DNA of 64,000 nt from Actinophytocola oryzae (GCF_004364325.1 NZ_SOCP01000017.1:162319-226318); one strand, 5' to 3'. Counted from the first letter of the stretch, positions 54,203 to 63,950 are shown. Numbers and translations: made by a program. The notes: generated from the letters alone by a model not told the origin.

Positions 54203-55383
54203 TCACCTCCAACACCGACGGCCAGGCCAGGTGGCAGTCGTCGCTCATGGACAACTACGGCACCCCCCAGGTCACGCTGGTCCGCGGGGAGGGCGCGTAC
54301 GTGTGGGACGCCGACGGCAACCGCTACCTCGACCTCGTCGCCGGCATCGCGGTCAACGCCCTCGGCCACGCCCACCCGGCGATCGTCGCGGCCGTCACCG
54401 AGCAGATCCGGACCCTCGGCCACACCTCGAACCTGTACGTCAACCCGGTCACCGTCGAGCTGGCCGAGGTACTGCTGGACATCGCCGGTGTCACCGGCAA
54501 GGTCCTCTTCTGCAACTCGGGTGCCGAAGCGGTCGAGGCGGCACTGAAGCTGTCCAGGCTGACCGGTCGCACCAAGCTCGTGGCCTGTGAGGGTGCCTTC
54601 CACGGCCGCACCATGGGCGCGCTCACCCTGACCGGTCAGCCTGCGAAGCGAGAGCCGTTCGCGCCACTGCTGCCCGACGTCGAGCACGTCCCCTTCGGCG
54701 ACATCGACGCGCTGACCGCCGCCGTCGACGAGCACACCGCCGCCGTCGTCATCGAGCCCGTGCTCGGCGAGGCAGGCGTCCGCCCGGCACCCGCCGGCTA
54801 CCTGCAGAAGGCGAGAGAGCTCACCACCCGGCACGGCGCCCTGCTGATCCTCGACGAGATCCAGACCGGCCTCGGCCGCCTGGGCACCTGGTTCGCCTTC
54901 CAGCAGGCAGGCATCACCCCGGACGTCATCACCGTCGCCAAGGGCCTCGGCGGCGGTTTGCCGCTCGGCGCGTGCATCGGCGTCGGCGCGGCGGGCGAGC
55001 TGATGAAGCCCGGCCACCACGGCACCACGTTCGGTGGCAACCCCGTCTGCTGCGCGGCCGGTCTCGCGGTCCTGCGCACCATCGCCGCGGACGGTCTCGC
55101 CGAGAACGCCGCCACGCTCGGCAAGGAGATCGCCGCGGGCGTCGAGGCACTCGACCACCCGCTGGTCACCGAGGTGCGGGGGAGTGGGCTGCTGCTCGGC
55201 ATCGGCCTCGCCAAGCCGGTGTCCGCCGCCGTCGCGCAGGCCGCGCGGACCGCGGGCTACCTGGTCAACAACGTCGCGCCGGACACGATCCGGCTCGCGC
55301 CGCCGCTGGTGCTCGACACCGACCAGGTCCACGGCTTCCTCGACGCCCTGCCCGGCGTTCTCGACCAAGCACAGGAGGGCTGA
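54199..55383 (+). CDS. argD: N-acetylornithine aminotransferase
   Basis: PLP-dependent conversion of N-acetylglutamate semialdehyde to N-acetylornithine. The product has 394 residues from a GTG overlapping the argB stop (GTGA). The PLP-lysine is Lys248 in ITVAKGLGGGLPLGA, the cofactor aspartate lies in LILDEIQTGLGR, and the FCNSGAEAVEAALKL and GTTFGGNPV blocks are typical of class III aminotransferases. Confidence 0.96.
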   Translation: MITSNTDGQARWQSSLMDNYGTPQVTLVRGEGAYVWDADGNRYLDLVAGIAVNALGHAHPAIVAAVTEQIRTLGHTSNLYVNPVTVELAEVLLDIAGVTGKVLFCNSGAEAVEAALKLSRLTGRTKLVACEGAFHGRTMGALTLTGQPAKREPFAPLLPDVEHVPFGDIDALTAAVDEHTAAVVIEPVLGEAGVRPAPAGYLQKARELTTRHGALLILDEIQTGLGRLGTWFAFQQAGITPDVITVAKGLGGGLPLGACIGVGAAGELMKPGHHGTTFGGNPVCCAAGLAVLRTIAADGLAENAATLGKEIAAGVEALDHPLVTEVRGSGLLLGIGLAKPVSAAVAQAARTAGYLVNNVAPDTIRLAPPLVLDTDQVHGFLDALPGVLDQAQEG

Positions 55384-56301
55384 GTGGTGCGGCATTTCCT
55401 CCGGGACGACGACCTCACCCCAGAAGACCAGCTCGCCGTACTCGACCTCGCCGACCGGATGAAGGCCGACCGGCTCGCCTTCACCCCCCTCGCGGGGAAG
55501 TCGGTCGCGACGATCTTCGAGAAGAACTCCACACGCACCCGCCTGTCGTTCGAGGTCGGCATCGCCCAGCTGGGCGGCCAGCCCATCGTCGTAGACGGTC
55601 GCACAATGCAACTCGGTCGCGAGGAGACCATCGAGGACACCTCCCGCGTCCTGTCCCGGTACGTCGACGTCGTCGTCTGGCGGACGTACGCGCAGGCCAG
55701 GATGTCCGCGATGGCCTCGGCGTCCCGTGTCCCGGTGGTCAACGCGCTGACCAACGAGTTCCACCCCTGCCAGGTCCTCGCCGACCTCCAGACCATCCGC
55801 GAACGCCACGGCAGGCTCGCCGGTCTCACCGTCGCCTACCTCGGTGACGGCGCCAACAACATGGCCCACTCGATGCTCCTCGGCGGCGTCACCGCCGGTC
55901 TGCACGTCCGCGTCGCCCACCCCCAGGGCTTCGCGCCACACGAGGACGTCCTGGCCGACGCGGGCAAGCGCGCCGCGGACACCGGCGGCAGCGTGACGGC
56001 CCTGACCGACCCCAGGGCCGCGGTGGCCGGCGCGGACGTGCTGGTCACCGACGCGTGGACGTCCATGGGCCAGGAGAACGACGGCAAGGACCGGATCTCG
56101 CCGTTCCGCCCGTTCCAGGTCAACGCCGAGCTGCTGGCCACGGCCAACGACGGCGCGATCGTCCTGCACTGCCTGCCGGCCCACCGGGGCTTCGAGATCA
56201 CCGACGAGGTCCTCGACGGTGCGACCAGCGCGGTCTGGGACGAGGCCGAGAACCGCCTGCACGCGCAGAAAGCCCTGCTCAGCTGGGTGATCGGACCGTG
56301 A
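55384..56301 (+). CDS. argF: ornithine carbamoyltransferase
   Basis: Makes citrulline from ornithine and carbamoyl phosphate. The product has 305 residues. STRTR at residues 49-53 is the carbamoyl-phosphate site; HPCQVLADLQT and the HCLPAHRG ornithine-side motif are present. GTG start directly after the argD stop; the stop overlaps argR (GTGA). Confidence 0.96.
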   Translation: MVRHFLRDDDLTPEDQLAVLDLADRMKADRLAFTPLAGKSVATIFEKNSTRTRLSFEVGIAQLGGQPIVVDGRTMQLGREETIEDTSRVLSRYVDVVVWRTYAQARMSAMASASRVPVVNALTNEFHPCQVLADLQTIRERHGRLAGLTVAYLGDGANNMAHSMLLGGVTAGLHVRVAHPQGFAPHEDVLADAGKRAADTGGSVTALTDPRAAVAGADVLVTDAWTSMGQENDGKDRISPFRPFQVNAELLATANDGAIVLHCLPAHRGFEITDEVLDGATSAVWDEAENRLHAQKALLSWVIGP

Positions 56302-56810
56302 CAGCCGCGACGAGGGTCGCGCGGCAGGCACGGATCGTCGAGCTGGTCTCGACCATGGGCATCCGCAGCCAGACCGAACTGGCGCGGCTCCTCGCGGGCG
56401 AGGGCATCGACGTCACCCAGGCGACCCTGTCCCGCGACCTCGACGAGCTGGGCGCGGTCAAGCTCCGGGGCGCCGACGGCGGCGCGGCCGTCTACGTGAT
56501 CCCCGAGGACGGCTCACCCGTCCGCGGCGTCCAGGGCGGCACGTCGAGACTGTCCCGCCTGCTCGCCGAGCTGCTGGTCGGGGCCGACTACTCGGCCAAC
56601 CTGACCGTCCTGCGAACCCCGCCCGGTGCCGCGCAGTTCCTGGCCAGCGCGATCGACCGGGCAGCCCTGCACGAGGTCGTCGGCACCATCGCCGGCGACG
56701 ACACCGTGATGGCCATCGCCAGGGAACCACTCTCCGGCCAGGACCTGGCCGAACGCTTCACCGCACTCGCGGCGCGCACGAACGTAGAAGGAGAACACGA
56801 AGATGACTGA
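56298..56810 (+). CDS. argR: arginine repressor
   Basis: The product has 170 residues from a GTG overlapping the argF stop. The N-terminal winged HTH (residues about 8-75) contains SQTELARLLAGEGIDVTQATLSRDLDELGAVKL. The C-terminal arginine-binding hexamer domain has GADYSANLTVLRTPPGAAQFLASAID and GTIAGDDTVMAIA. It presumably acts on the ARG box over the argC promoter, giving feedback within the same operon. Confidence 0.96.
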   Translation: MTAATRVARQARIVELVSTMGIRSQTELARLLAGEGIDVTQATLSRDLDELGAVKLRGADGGAAVYVIPEDGSPVRGVQGGTSRLSRLLAELLVGADYSANLTVLRTPPGAAQFLASAIDRAALHEVVGTIAGDDTVMAIAREPLSGQDLAERFTALAARTNVEGEHEDD

Positions 56811-57999
56811 GCGGATCGTCCTCGCCTACTCGGGCGGTCTGGACACCTCCGTCGCGATCGGCTGGATAGCGGAGGAGACCGGCGCCGAGGTCGTGGCGGT
56901 CGCCGTCGACGTCGGACAGGGTGGCGAGGACCTCGACACCATTCGCAAGCGCGCGCTGGACTGCGGTGCCGTGGACGCGGTCGTCGCAGACGCCCGCGAC
57001 GAGTTCGCCGAGCAGTACTGCCTTCCCGCGCTGCAGGCCAACGCCCTCTACATGGACCGCTACCCGCTGGTGTCCGCGCTGTCCCGTCCGGTGATCGTCA
57101 AGCACCTGGTCGAGGCGGCGAAGTACCACGGCGCCACGACCGTGTCGCACGGCTGCACCGGCAAGGGCAACGACCAGGTCCGCTTCGAGGTCGGCATCGG
57201 CGCGCTCGCCCCGGACCTCAAGGTGATCGCCCCCGTCCGCGACTTCGCGTGGACCCGCGAGAAGGCCATCGCCTGGGCACACGACCGCAACCTGCCCATC
57301 GACCAGTCCAAGTCGTCGCCGTACTCGGTCGACCAGAACGTGTGGGGCCGCGCGGTCGAGACCGGCTTCCTCGAGGACATCTGGCAAGCGCCGATCGAGG
57401 ACGTCTACTCCTACACCGACAACCCGGCCGAGCCACGCGACGCCGACGAGGTGATCATCACCTTCGACAAGGGCGTCCCGGTCGCCATCGACGGCGAGAC
57501 CGTCACGGTCCTGCAGGCCATCCAGCAGCTCAACCGGCGCGCGGGCGCCCAGGGCGTCGGCAGGCTGGACATGGTCGAGGACCGGCTCGTCGGCATCAAG
57601 AGCCGCGAGGTCTACGAGGCACCCGGCGCGCTCGCGCTGATCACCGCGCACCAGGAGCTGGAGAACGTCACCGTCGAGCGCGACCTGGCCAGGTTCAAGC
57701 GGCAGGTCGAACAGCGCTGGGGCGAACTCGTCTACGACGGCCTGTGGTTCTCCCCGCTCAAGGACGCGCTGGACACCTTCGTCGCGCAGACCCAGAAGTA
57801 CGTGTCCGGCGACATCCGCATGTCGCTGCACGGCGGCCGCGCCGTCGTGAACGGGCGCCGGTCCGCGCAGTCCCTGTACGACTTCAACCTGGCCACCTAC
57901 GACGAGGGCGACACGTTCGACCAGTCGCTCGCCAAGGGTTTCGTGCAGCTGTGGGGCCTGCCGTCGAAGATCGCCGCGAAGCGGGACCAGCATGCCTGA
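56803..57999 (+). CDS. argG: argininosuccinate synthase
   Basis: Joins citrulline and aspartate using ATP. The product has 398 residues with the N-type PP-loop AYSGGLDTSV at residues 7-16, SHGCTGKGNDQVRFE and RDFAWTREKAI. The ATG has AGAAGGAG upstream. Overlaps argR and argH by 8 bp each, so the whole set is translationally coupled. Confidence 0.97.
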   Translation: MTERIVLAYSGGLDTSVAIGWIAEETGAEVVAVAVDVGQGGEDLDTIRKRALDCGAVDAVVADARDEFAEQYCLPALQANALYMDRYPLVSALSRPVIVKHLVEAAKYHGATTVSHGCTGKGNDQVRFEVGIGALAPDLKVIAPVRDFAWTREKAIAWAHDRNLPIDQSKSSPYSVDQNVWGRAVETGFLEDIWQAPIEDVYSYTDNPAEPRDADEVIITFDKGVPVAIDGETVTVLQAIQQLNRRAGAQGVGRLDMVEDRLVGIKSREVYEAPGALALITAHQELENVTVERDLARFKRQVEQRWGELVYDGLWFSPLKDALDTFVAQTQKYVSGDIRMSLHGGRAVVNGRRSAQSLYDFNLATYDEGDTFDQSLAKGFVQLWGLPSKIAAKRDQHA

Positions 58000-59395
58000 G
58001 GCGCTGTGGGGCGGCCGGTTCACGTCCGGCCCGGCCGACGCGATGGCCGCGTTGTCGGTGTCGACCCACTTCGACTGGCGCCTCGCGCGCTACGACATCG
58101 CGGGCTCACGCGCACACGCGAACGTGCTGCACAAGGCGAAACTGCTGACCGACGGCGAGCTGGCGGGCATGCTCACCGCGCTCGACCAGCTGGCCGCGGA
58201 CGTCGCGTCGGGTGCCTTCACCCCGGCTCCCGAGGACGAGGATGTGCACACGGCCCTCGAACGCGGGCTCATCGAACGCGCCGGTGCCGAACTCGGTGGC
58301 AAGCTGCGGGCAGGCCGCTCGCGCAACGACCAGGTGGCGACGCTCTTCAGGATGTTCCTGCGGGACGCCGCGCGGACCGTCGTGCTCGGCGTCGCCGACA
58401 TCGTCGACGCGCTGCTGCACCAGGTGGACCGGCACCCGGCGGCGATCATGCCGGGCCGCACCCACCTCCAGCATGCCCAGCCGGTGCTGCTCGCGCACCA
58501 CCTGCTCGCCCACGTCCAGGCGCTGCTGCGTGACGTGGACCGCCTGCGTGACTGGGACCGGCGCACCGCGGTCTCCCCGTACGGGTCGGGCGCGCTCGCG
58601 GGCTCGTCGCTCGGCCTCGACCCCGACGCGGTCGCCAAGGAGCTGGGCTTCGACGCGGCCGTCGCCAACTCCATCGACGGCGTCGCCTCCCGCGACTTCG
58701 CCGCCGAGATGGCGTTCTGCCTGGCCATGCTCGGCGTGAACCTGTCCAGGATCGCCGAGGAGGTGATCATCTGGACGACCGCCGAGTTCCGGTACGCGAC
58801 CCTCGACGACGCGTGGGCGACCGGCTCGTCGATCATGCCGCAGAAGAAGAACCCGGACGTCGCGGAGCTGACCAGGGGCAAGTCCGGCAGGCTCATCGGC
58901 AACCTGACCGGGCTGCTGGCCGTGCTGAAGGCCCAGCCGCTGGCCTACAACCGGGACCTGCAGGAGGACAAGGAGCCGCTGTTCGACTCGGTCGACCAGC
59001 TGACGCTGCTGCTGCCCGCCATCGCCGGCATGCTCGGCACGCTGCGGTTCGACACCGCGCGCCTCGCCGAGCTGGCGCCCGCCGGGTTCACCCTGGCCAC
59101 CGACATCGCCGAGTGGCTGGTGCGCCAGGGCGTGCCGTTCCGCGTCGCACACGAGGCGGCGGGGGAGTGCGTGCGGATCGCCGAGGCCCGCGGTGTCGGC
59201 CTCGACGAGCTGACCGACGAGGAGCTGGCAGGCGTGCACCCGGCGCTGTCACCCGAGGTGCGGGACGTGCTGACCGTCGACGGCTCGGTGTCCTCCCGCG
59301 ACGCGGAAGGCGGCACGGCTCCGACCAGGGTCGCCGAGCAGCGGGCACGGCTCGACGAGGTGCTCACCGACCTGCGGGACTGGGCCCGGCGCTGA
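57992..59395 (+). CDS. argH: argininosuccinate lyase
   Basis: Releases arginine and fumarate. The product has 467 residues: opening EALWGGRFTSGPADAM, AGRSRNDQVAT and the fumarase/aspartase superfamily signature GSSIMPQKKNPD with the catalytic serine near residue 271. Last gene of the operon. Its 3' end overlaps the convergent membrane-protein gene by 32 bp. Confidence 0.97.
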   Translation: MPEALWGGRFTSGPADAMAALSVSTHFDWRLARYDIAGSRAHANVLHKAKLLTDGELAGMLTALDQLAADVASGAFTPAPEDEDVHTALERGLIERAGAELGGKLRAGRSRNDQVATLFRMFLRDAARTVVLGVADIVDALLHQVDRHPAAIMPGRTHLQHAQPVLLAHHLLAHVQALLRDVDRLRDWDRRTAVSPYGSGALAGSSLGLDPDAVAKELGFDAAVANSIDGVASRDFAAEMAFCLAMLGVNLSRIAEEVIIWTTAEFRYATLDDAWATGSSIMPQKKNPDVAELTRGKSGRLIGNLTGLLAVLKAQPLAYNRDLQEDKEPLFDSVDQLTLLLPAIAGMLGTLRFDTARLAELAPAGFTLATDIAEWLVRQGVPFRVAHEAAGECVRIAEARGVGLDELTDEELAGVHPALSPEVRDVLTVDGSVSSRDAEGGTAPTRVAEQRARLDEVLTDLRDWARR

Positions 59396-59747
59396 CGGCT
59401 GCCCACCGCTGCCAGTCACCCGAGTTGGCCATCCAGCGTGCGACCGGGACCCGTTTGCGGGTCCCGTCGCCGCGGACGGCGAACACCTTGCCCCCGGTGA
59501 ACTCCAGCGTCTCGTAGGGGAACTCGCGCCGCACCGGCCCGAACACGGCGACGAGCGCCACGGACCCCGGTGACACCAGGAAGTACGGCCGCACGAAGTA
59601 CAGGATGCCGAGCACCATCGGCACCAGTCCCACGACGATCCCCGGGTTGAACTCGCCGAGCATGGCCAGCCACAACCCCAGGAACACGCAGACCGCGCCG
59701 AGCACGATCATCACGGTGCCGACGGCCGGGTTGTAGCGGACCTTCAT
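59364..59747 (-). CDS. small membrane protein of unknown function
   Basis: The product has 127 residues. Two hydrophobic segments, about 8-28 and 34-54, form a hairpin at the N-terminus. The rest (VSPGSVALVAVFGPVRREFPYETLEFTGGKVFAVRGDGTRKRVPVARWMAN) looks like a small PH-like beta domain on the cytoplasmic side. Not recognised as a named family. It diverges from the ArsR-type gene by 120 bp. Confidence 0.7.
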   Translation of the reverse strand: MKVRYNPAVGTVMIVLGAVCVFLGLWLAMLGEFNPGIVVGLVPMVLGILYFVRPYFLVSPGSVALVAVFGPVRREFPYETLEFTGGKVFAVRGDGTRKRVPVARWMANSGDWQRWAAVSAGPSPAGR

Positions 59748-59826
59748 GTGTTTCCTCCAGGGACGTTCCGGGCTGCCGGGTAACTATGTCGTGCCTGCGC
59801 TGGGATTGGTCCCCGGAATGTTCCAC

Positions 59827-59861
59827 AGAAGTTGTGCATAACTTCTGTGCACAGTTATTGT
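59827..59861 (+). promoter_or_regulatory. promoter and operator of the ArsR-type gene
   Basis: AGAAGTT, 6 nt, AACTTCT (59827-59846) is a perfect 7-bp-arm repeat overlapping a TTGTGC -35 (59832-59837). With an 18-nt spacer follows TATTGT (59856-59861), 6 nt before the ATG, so probably leaderless. A second TTGTGCAT-type copy lies near 59858. Confidence 0.55.
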
Positions 59862-59867
59862 GCATGT

Positions 59868-60425
59868 ATGGAGCACATCCGACTGGGCAGCCGGGCCCTG
59901 CGGGTGCTGGCCCACCCCCTGCGGGTCCGGCTGCTCAGCCAGCTACGCCTGCACGGCCCGGCCACCGCGACCGTGCTCGCGCGACGGCTCGACACCAACA
60001 CCGGCGCCACCAGCTACCACCTGCGCAAACTCGCCGAGGTGGAGCTGGTCGTCGAGACCGGCGAGGGGACTGGCAAGCAACGCTTCTGGGCCGCGGCGCA
60101 GGACGCGCACAGCTGGCGTGAGGTCGACTACGAGGACCCGGACGCGCGTGCCGCCGCCTCCTGGCTGAACCAGGAGTACTGGCAGCAGTTCGTCGAGCGA
60201 GCCGTTCGCTGGCAGCAGGTCCGCGAAAGTTGGCCCGTGCCGTGGCAGGAAGCGGCCGGGATGTCGGACGTCATCCTCGACCTCGACGCCGCACAGCTGA
60301 CCGAGCTGATGGCGGAGCTGTACGAGGTGGCCCTGCGCTACCGGGACCGCGCGCCGGTCGAGGGCAGCCGCCAGGTGCTGCTCAACCTGTTCGCCATGCC
60401 CGCCGAGCCGCGGAGCCTGCCGTGA
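59868..60425 (+). CDS. ArsR-type HTH transcriptional regulator
   Basis: The product has 185 residues. A winged HTH fills residues about 5-75 (SRALRVLAHPLRVRLLSQLRLHGPATATVLARRLDTNTGATSYHLRKLAEVELV). The remainder is helical with tryptophans (YWQQFVERAVRWQQVRESW). No metal-binding cysteines, so it is of the general ArsR/HTH_20 kind. Its stop overlaps the transporter start (GTGA), so it probably regulates the transporter and itself. Confidence 0.88.
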   Translation: MEHIRLGSRALRVLAHPLRVRLLSQLRLHGPATATVLARRLDTNTGATSYHLRKLAEVELVVETGEGTGKQRFWAAAQDAHSWREVDYEDPDARAAASWLNQEYWQQFVERAVRWQQVRESWPVPWQEAAGMSDVILDLDAAQLTELMAELYEVALRYRDRAPVEGSRQVLLNLFAMPAEPRSLP

Positions 60426-61660
60426 CCCAGGGGCAGGCCAGGTCCCGGTACCTGTTCCTGCTCGCGGTGCGCTGGTTCCCGGTCGGGCTGTGGACGCCGC
60501 TCGTCGTCCTCCTGCCCCTCGACCGGGGACTCACGCTGACCCAGGCCGGCCTCGCCGCGTCGCTGCAGGGCTTCGTCGTACTGGCACTCGAGCTGCCGAC
60601 CGGGGGACTGTCCGACTCCTGGGGAAGACGGCCGGTGCTGGTGCTGTCCGCCGCGGTCGCCGTCGCGTCGACGGCTCTCCTGGTCTTCGCGGACACCTTC
60701 GCGATGTTCGCGCTCGTCTACGTGATGCAGGGCGTCTACCGGGCGCTGGACAGCGGTCCGCTCGACGCCTGGTACATCGACGCGACCCTCGACGCCGACC
60801 CCGACGCGAAGCTGGAGCGGGGACTCGGCCACGGCGCGACGGTGATCGGGCTCTCGATCGCGGTCGGCGCGCTGACCACCGGCGCCGTCGTGGCCTGGGT
60901 GCGGACACCCGGCGTGCCCACCCTCGTACAGCCGCTACTGATCGGTCTCATAACGCAACTCGTCGGGCTGGTCGCGCTCGTCCTGCTGGTCACCGAGCCG
61001 GCACGGCCACGAGGCGGCCTCCTGCTCGCGTCACTGCGGGACGTGCCGAGGGTGATCGCCGATGGGGTGCGGCTCGTCCGCGGCTCCCGGGTGCTGCTCG
61101 CGCTGCTGCTGGTGGAGCTGAGCTGGGGGTTCGGCATGGTCACGTTCGAGAAGCTCATGGCGGTGCGCCTGTCCGAAGTCGTCGGCGGCCTGGAGAAGGC
61201 GGCGTCGCTGGCCTCCCCGGCGGCTGCCGCCGCATGGTTCGCCTCCGCCGCGGGCGCCGCGCTGGTCCCGCCGGTCACGGCCCGAATCGGGATCGGCGTC
61301 ACCGCGGTCCTGCTGCGTGTACTGCAGGGCGTCACCGTCGTCGGCATGGGACTGCTCGCCGGACCGGCCGGCGTCATCGCCGGCTACCTGGCCACCTACC
61401 TCGTGCACGGCGCGAGCAACCCGGTGCACAACACGCTGCTGCACCGCGAGGTGACCGGCGACCTCCGGTCGACCGTGGCGTCGATGAACTCGATGGTGGG
61501 CCAGCCCGGCTTCGCCGTCGGCGCGATCCTGCTCACGGCACTCGCGTCCGGCGTCTCGACCGGCTTCGCCATCGTGGTCGGCGCGGTCGTGCTCGCCTTG
61601 GCCGCGCCGCTGTACCTGCCCGCGGTGCGTGCCGAACGACGGCGATCAGTGGCCGTATAG
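60422..61660 (+). CDS. MFS transporter
   Basis: The product has 412 residues with about 12 hydrophobic segments. The MFS motif A region reads GGLSDSWGRRPVLVLSA between segments 2 and 3, with VYRALDSGPLDAWYID in segment 4. This looks like a drug-export-type member of the family. Coupled to the ArsR-type regulator by a GTGA overlap. Substrate unknown. Confidence 0.87.
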   Translation: MTQGQARSRYLFLLAVRWFPVGLWTPLVVLLPLDRGLTLTQAGLAASLQGFVVLALELPTGGLSDSWGRRPVLVLSAAVAVASTALLVFADTFAMFALVYVMQGVYRALDSGPLDAWYIDATLDADPDAKLERGLGHGATVIGLSIAVGALTTGAVVAWVRTPGVPTLVQPLLIGLITQLVGLVALVLLVTEPARPRGGLLLASLRDVPRVIADGVRLVRGSRVLLALLLVELSWGFGMVTFEKLMAVRLSEVVGGLEKAASLASPAAAAAWFASAAGAALVPPVTARIGIGVTAVLLRVLQGVTVVGMGLLAGPAGVIAGYLATYLVHGASNPVHNTLLHREVTGDLRSTVASMNSMVGQPGFAVGAILLTALASGVSTGFAIVVGAVVLALAAPLYLPAVRAERRRSVAV

Positions 61661-61670
61661 GGTCGAACAC

Positions 61671-62303
61671 GTGTCCGTCTCCGTGCCGCTGGACCGGCAG
61701 CTCACCAGGGAGGAACTGGCCGTCGACCCCGTCGACGCGGCCAGGCTCCTGCTCGGCTGCGTGCTGGAGGCGGGTGAGGTGCGCGTGCGGCTGGTCGAGG
61801 TCGAGGCGTACCGGGGCGGCGACGATCCCGCCTCCCACTGCTACCGAGGCATCACCCCTCGCAACGAGGTGATGTTCGGCCCGGCGGGCCACCTGTACGT
61901 GTACTTCGTCTACGGCATGCATTTCTGCGCGAACGTGGTCGCGCTCACCGACGGCGTGCCCGGCGCGGTGCTGCTGCGCGCCGGCGAGGTCGTCGGCGGC
62001 CTGGAGGAGGCCCGCTCCCGGCGACCGGCCTCCCGCAGCGACGCCGAGCTGGCCAAGGGACCGGCACGGCTGACGACCGTGCTCGGCCTGGACCGCGACG
62101 ACAACGGCGTGGACCTGACCGACCCCGCGTCACCGGTGCGCCTGCTCGCGGGGGAGCCCGTGCCACCGGCGCGCATGCACGCCGGCCCACGCGTCGGTGT
62201 CGCGGTGGCCATGGACGTGCCGTGGCGTTTCTGGGTCGACGGCTCGCCCGCGGTCAGCGTGTACCGCCGAGGAGGCAAGGCGGCTCGCCGGCAAACCCGT
62301 TGA
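61671..62303 (+). CDS. mpg: DNA-3-methyladenine glycosylase (Mpg/AAG family)
   Basis: Base-excision repair enzyme for alkylated purines. The product has 210 residues from GTG 61671. VRLVEVEAYRGGDDPASHCYRG holds the catalytic glutamate and tyrosine of the AAG family; PAGHLYVYFVYGMHFCANVV and LAKGPARLTTVLGL are further conserved blocks. A TAGGGT -10 (61658-61663) lies 7 nt before the GTG. Located before tyrS as in mycobacteria. Confidence 0.92.
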   Translation: MSVSVPLDRQLTREELAVDPVDAARLLLGCVLEAGEVRVRLVEVEAYRGGDDPASHCYRGITPRNEVMFGPAGHLYVYFVYGMHFCANVVALTDGVPGAVLLRAGEVVGGLEEARSRRPASRSDAELAKGPARLTTVLGLDRDDNGVDLTDPASPVRLLAGEPVPPARMHAGPRVGVAVAMDVPWRFWVDGSPAVSVYRRGGKAARRQTR

Positions 62304-62325
62304 GCTGGTAGGAGACACTGGCTCC

Positions 62326-63600
62326 GTGACGGAGCACATTCTCGACGAGCTGACCTGGCGCGGGCTGATCGCGCAGTCCACCGACCTCGACGCGCTGCGC
62401 AAGGACCTGGACAGCGGTGTTCTCACCCTGTACGCGGGGTTCGACCCGACCGCGCCGAGCCTCCACGCCGGGAACCTGGTGCCGTTGCTGCTCCTGCGCC
62501 GCTTCCAGCGCGCCGGACACCGGCCGATCGTCCTCGCGGGCGGCGCCACGGGCATGGTCGGCGACCCGAGGGACACCGGGGAGCGGACGCTGAACTCGCT
62601 CGAGGTCGTCGCCGAGTGGACCGAACGCATCCGCGGCCAGCTCGAACGGTTCGTCGACTTCGACGGCTCACCCACCGGTGCGGTGGTCGTCGACAACCTC
62701 GACTGGACCGCGGACGTGCCGGTGCTGGAGTTCCTGCGCGACGTCGGCAAGCACTTCTCCATCAACGTCATGCTCGCCCGGGAGACGGTCAAGCGCAGGC
62801 TCGACGGCGACGGCATGTCCTACACGGAGTTCAGCTACCTGCTGCTCCAGTCGTTCGACTACCTGCAGCTGTCCAGGAGGCACGGCTGCGCGCTCCAGGT
62901 CGGGGGCTCCGACCAGTGGGGCAACATCATCGGCGGGGTCGACCTCATCAGGAAGGTCGACGGAGGATCGGCGCACGCGCTCACCGCGCCGCTGGTCACC
63001 GACGCCGAGGGCCGCAAGTTCGGCAAGTCGACCGGTGGCGGGAACATCTGGCTCGACCCGGCCCTGACCTCGCCGTACGCCTGGTACCAGTACTTCGTGA
63101 ACGTGAGCGACGCCGACGTCGTCCGGTACCTGCGCCTGTTCACCTTCCTGTCGCGCGAGGAGATCGAGGCGCTCGAGGAGGACACGCGCGAGCGCCCCCA
63201 CCTGCGGTCCGCCCAGAAAAGGTTGGCCGAGGAGTTTACGACCCTGGTTCACGGGGAACACGCGACAGAGCAGGTGGTCGTCGCGAGCGGCGCGTTGTTC
63301 GGTCGCGGCGAGCTGCGGGATCTCGACGAGGCGACACTGGACGCCGCCATGGCCGAGGTGCCGAGGGGCCAGGCCCGGCTCGCCGAATCGCCGACGATCG
63401 TCGATCTGCTGGTGACGTCCGGGCTCGCCGAGAGCCGGGGCGCCGCGCGCCGCGCCGTGAAGGAGGGCGGGGCGTACGTGAACAACTCGAAGATCGCCGA
63501 CGAGGAGTGGCAGCCGGCCGCCGACGACCTCCTGCACGGCCGGTGGCTCGTGGTGCGTCGCGGCAAGCGAAGCACCGCAGGGGTCGAAATGGTCCCCTGA
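62326..63600 (+). CDS. tyrS: tyrosyl-tRNA synthetase
   Basis: The product has 424 residues from GTG 62326. Class I core: YAGFDPTAPSLHAGNLV (HIGH-type HAGN), LLQSFDYLQL and GGSDQWGNI for tyrosine recognition, and KFGKS as the KMSKS loop. A C-terminal S4-like RNA-binding domain follows (TIVDLLVTSGLAESRGAARRAVKEGGAYVNNSKI). It is the last protein gene before the rRNA operon. Confidence 0.97.
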   Translation: MTEHILDELTWRGLIAQSTDLDALRKDLDSGVLTLYAGFDPTAPSLHAGNLVPLLLLRRFQRAGHRPIVLAGGATGMVGDPRDTGERTLNSLEVVAEWTERIRGQLERFVDFDGSPTGAVVVDNLDWTADVPVLEFLRDVGKHFSINVMLARETVKRRLDGDGMSYTEFSYLLLQSFDYLQLSRRHGCALQVGGSDQWGNIIGGVDLIRKVDGGSAHALTAPLVTDAEGRKFGKSTGGGNIWLDPALTSPYAWYQYFVNVSDADVVRYLRLFTFLSREEIEALEEDTRERPHLRSAQKRLAEEFTTLVHGEHATEQVVVASGALFGRGELRDLDEATLDAAMAEVPRGQARLAESPTIVDLLVTSGLAESRGAARRAVKEGGAYVNNSKIADEEWQPAADDLLHGRWLVVRRGKRSTAGVEMVP

Positions 63601-63950
63601 CCTGCGGAAACGCACGTTAAGGGGGGGTGGTTGAAACGGGGTTTTGGCGCCCGTGTAACTTTCTCTCTGCCAGCGCGGAACGGGCCGGAAAGCCGAAAGG
63701 CCAGACCGGAACGGAGCGAAGGCAGGGGGTCGCGAACCAAGCTCTCACAGCTAGTGATAGAGTGGGCGACCTGCGGTTGAGAGAGATCCCAGCCGGAACA
63801 AGCCCCTTGAAGATCACTCTTGCAGTGTCTGACGGGTGTGCGTGTGTTGTTTGAGAACTCAACAGTGTGCCGATAAAATGCTAGTGAGCTTGTGCCTGGC
63901 CTTTATGGTTTAGGTATTTTTGCTGGGATTTTGGTTCTTCAACTCATTCA
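63601..63950 (+). promoter_or_regulatory. rRNA operon promoter and leader
   Basis: TTGAAA (63631-63636) with TAACTT (63656-63661) and a separate TAGAGT (63758-63763) are -10/-35 candidates. TTGAG-AA-CTCAA (63851-63862) is the conserved actinobacterial leader hairpin next to the antitermination boxes. AT-rich processing sequence follows. No protein gene is credible here. Confidence 0.55.

Noticed and set aside
63627..63854. Small protein in front of the 16S gene
   Set aside because: It lies across the rrn promoter and leader hairpin, has no ribosome-binding site and no similarity.
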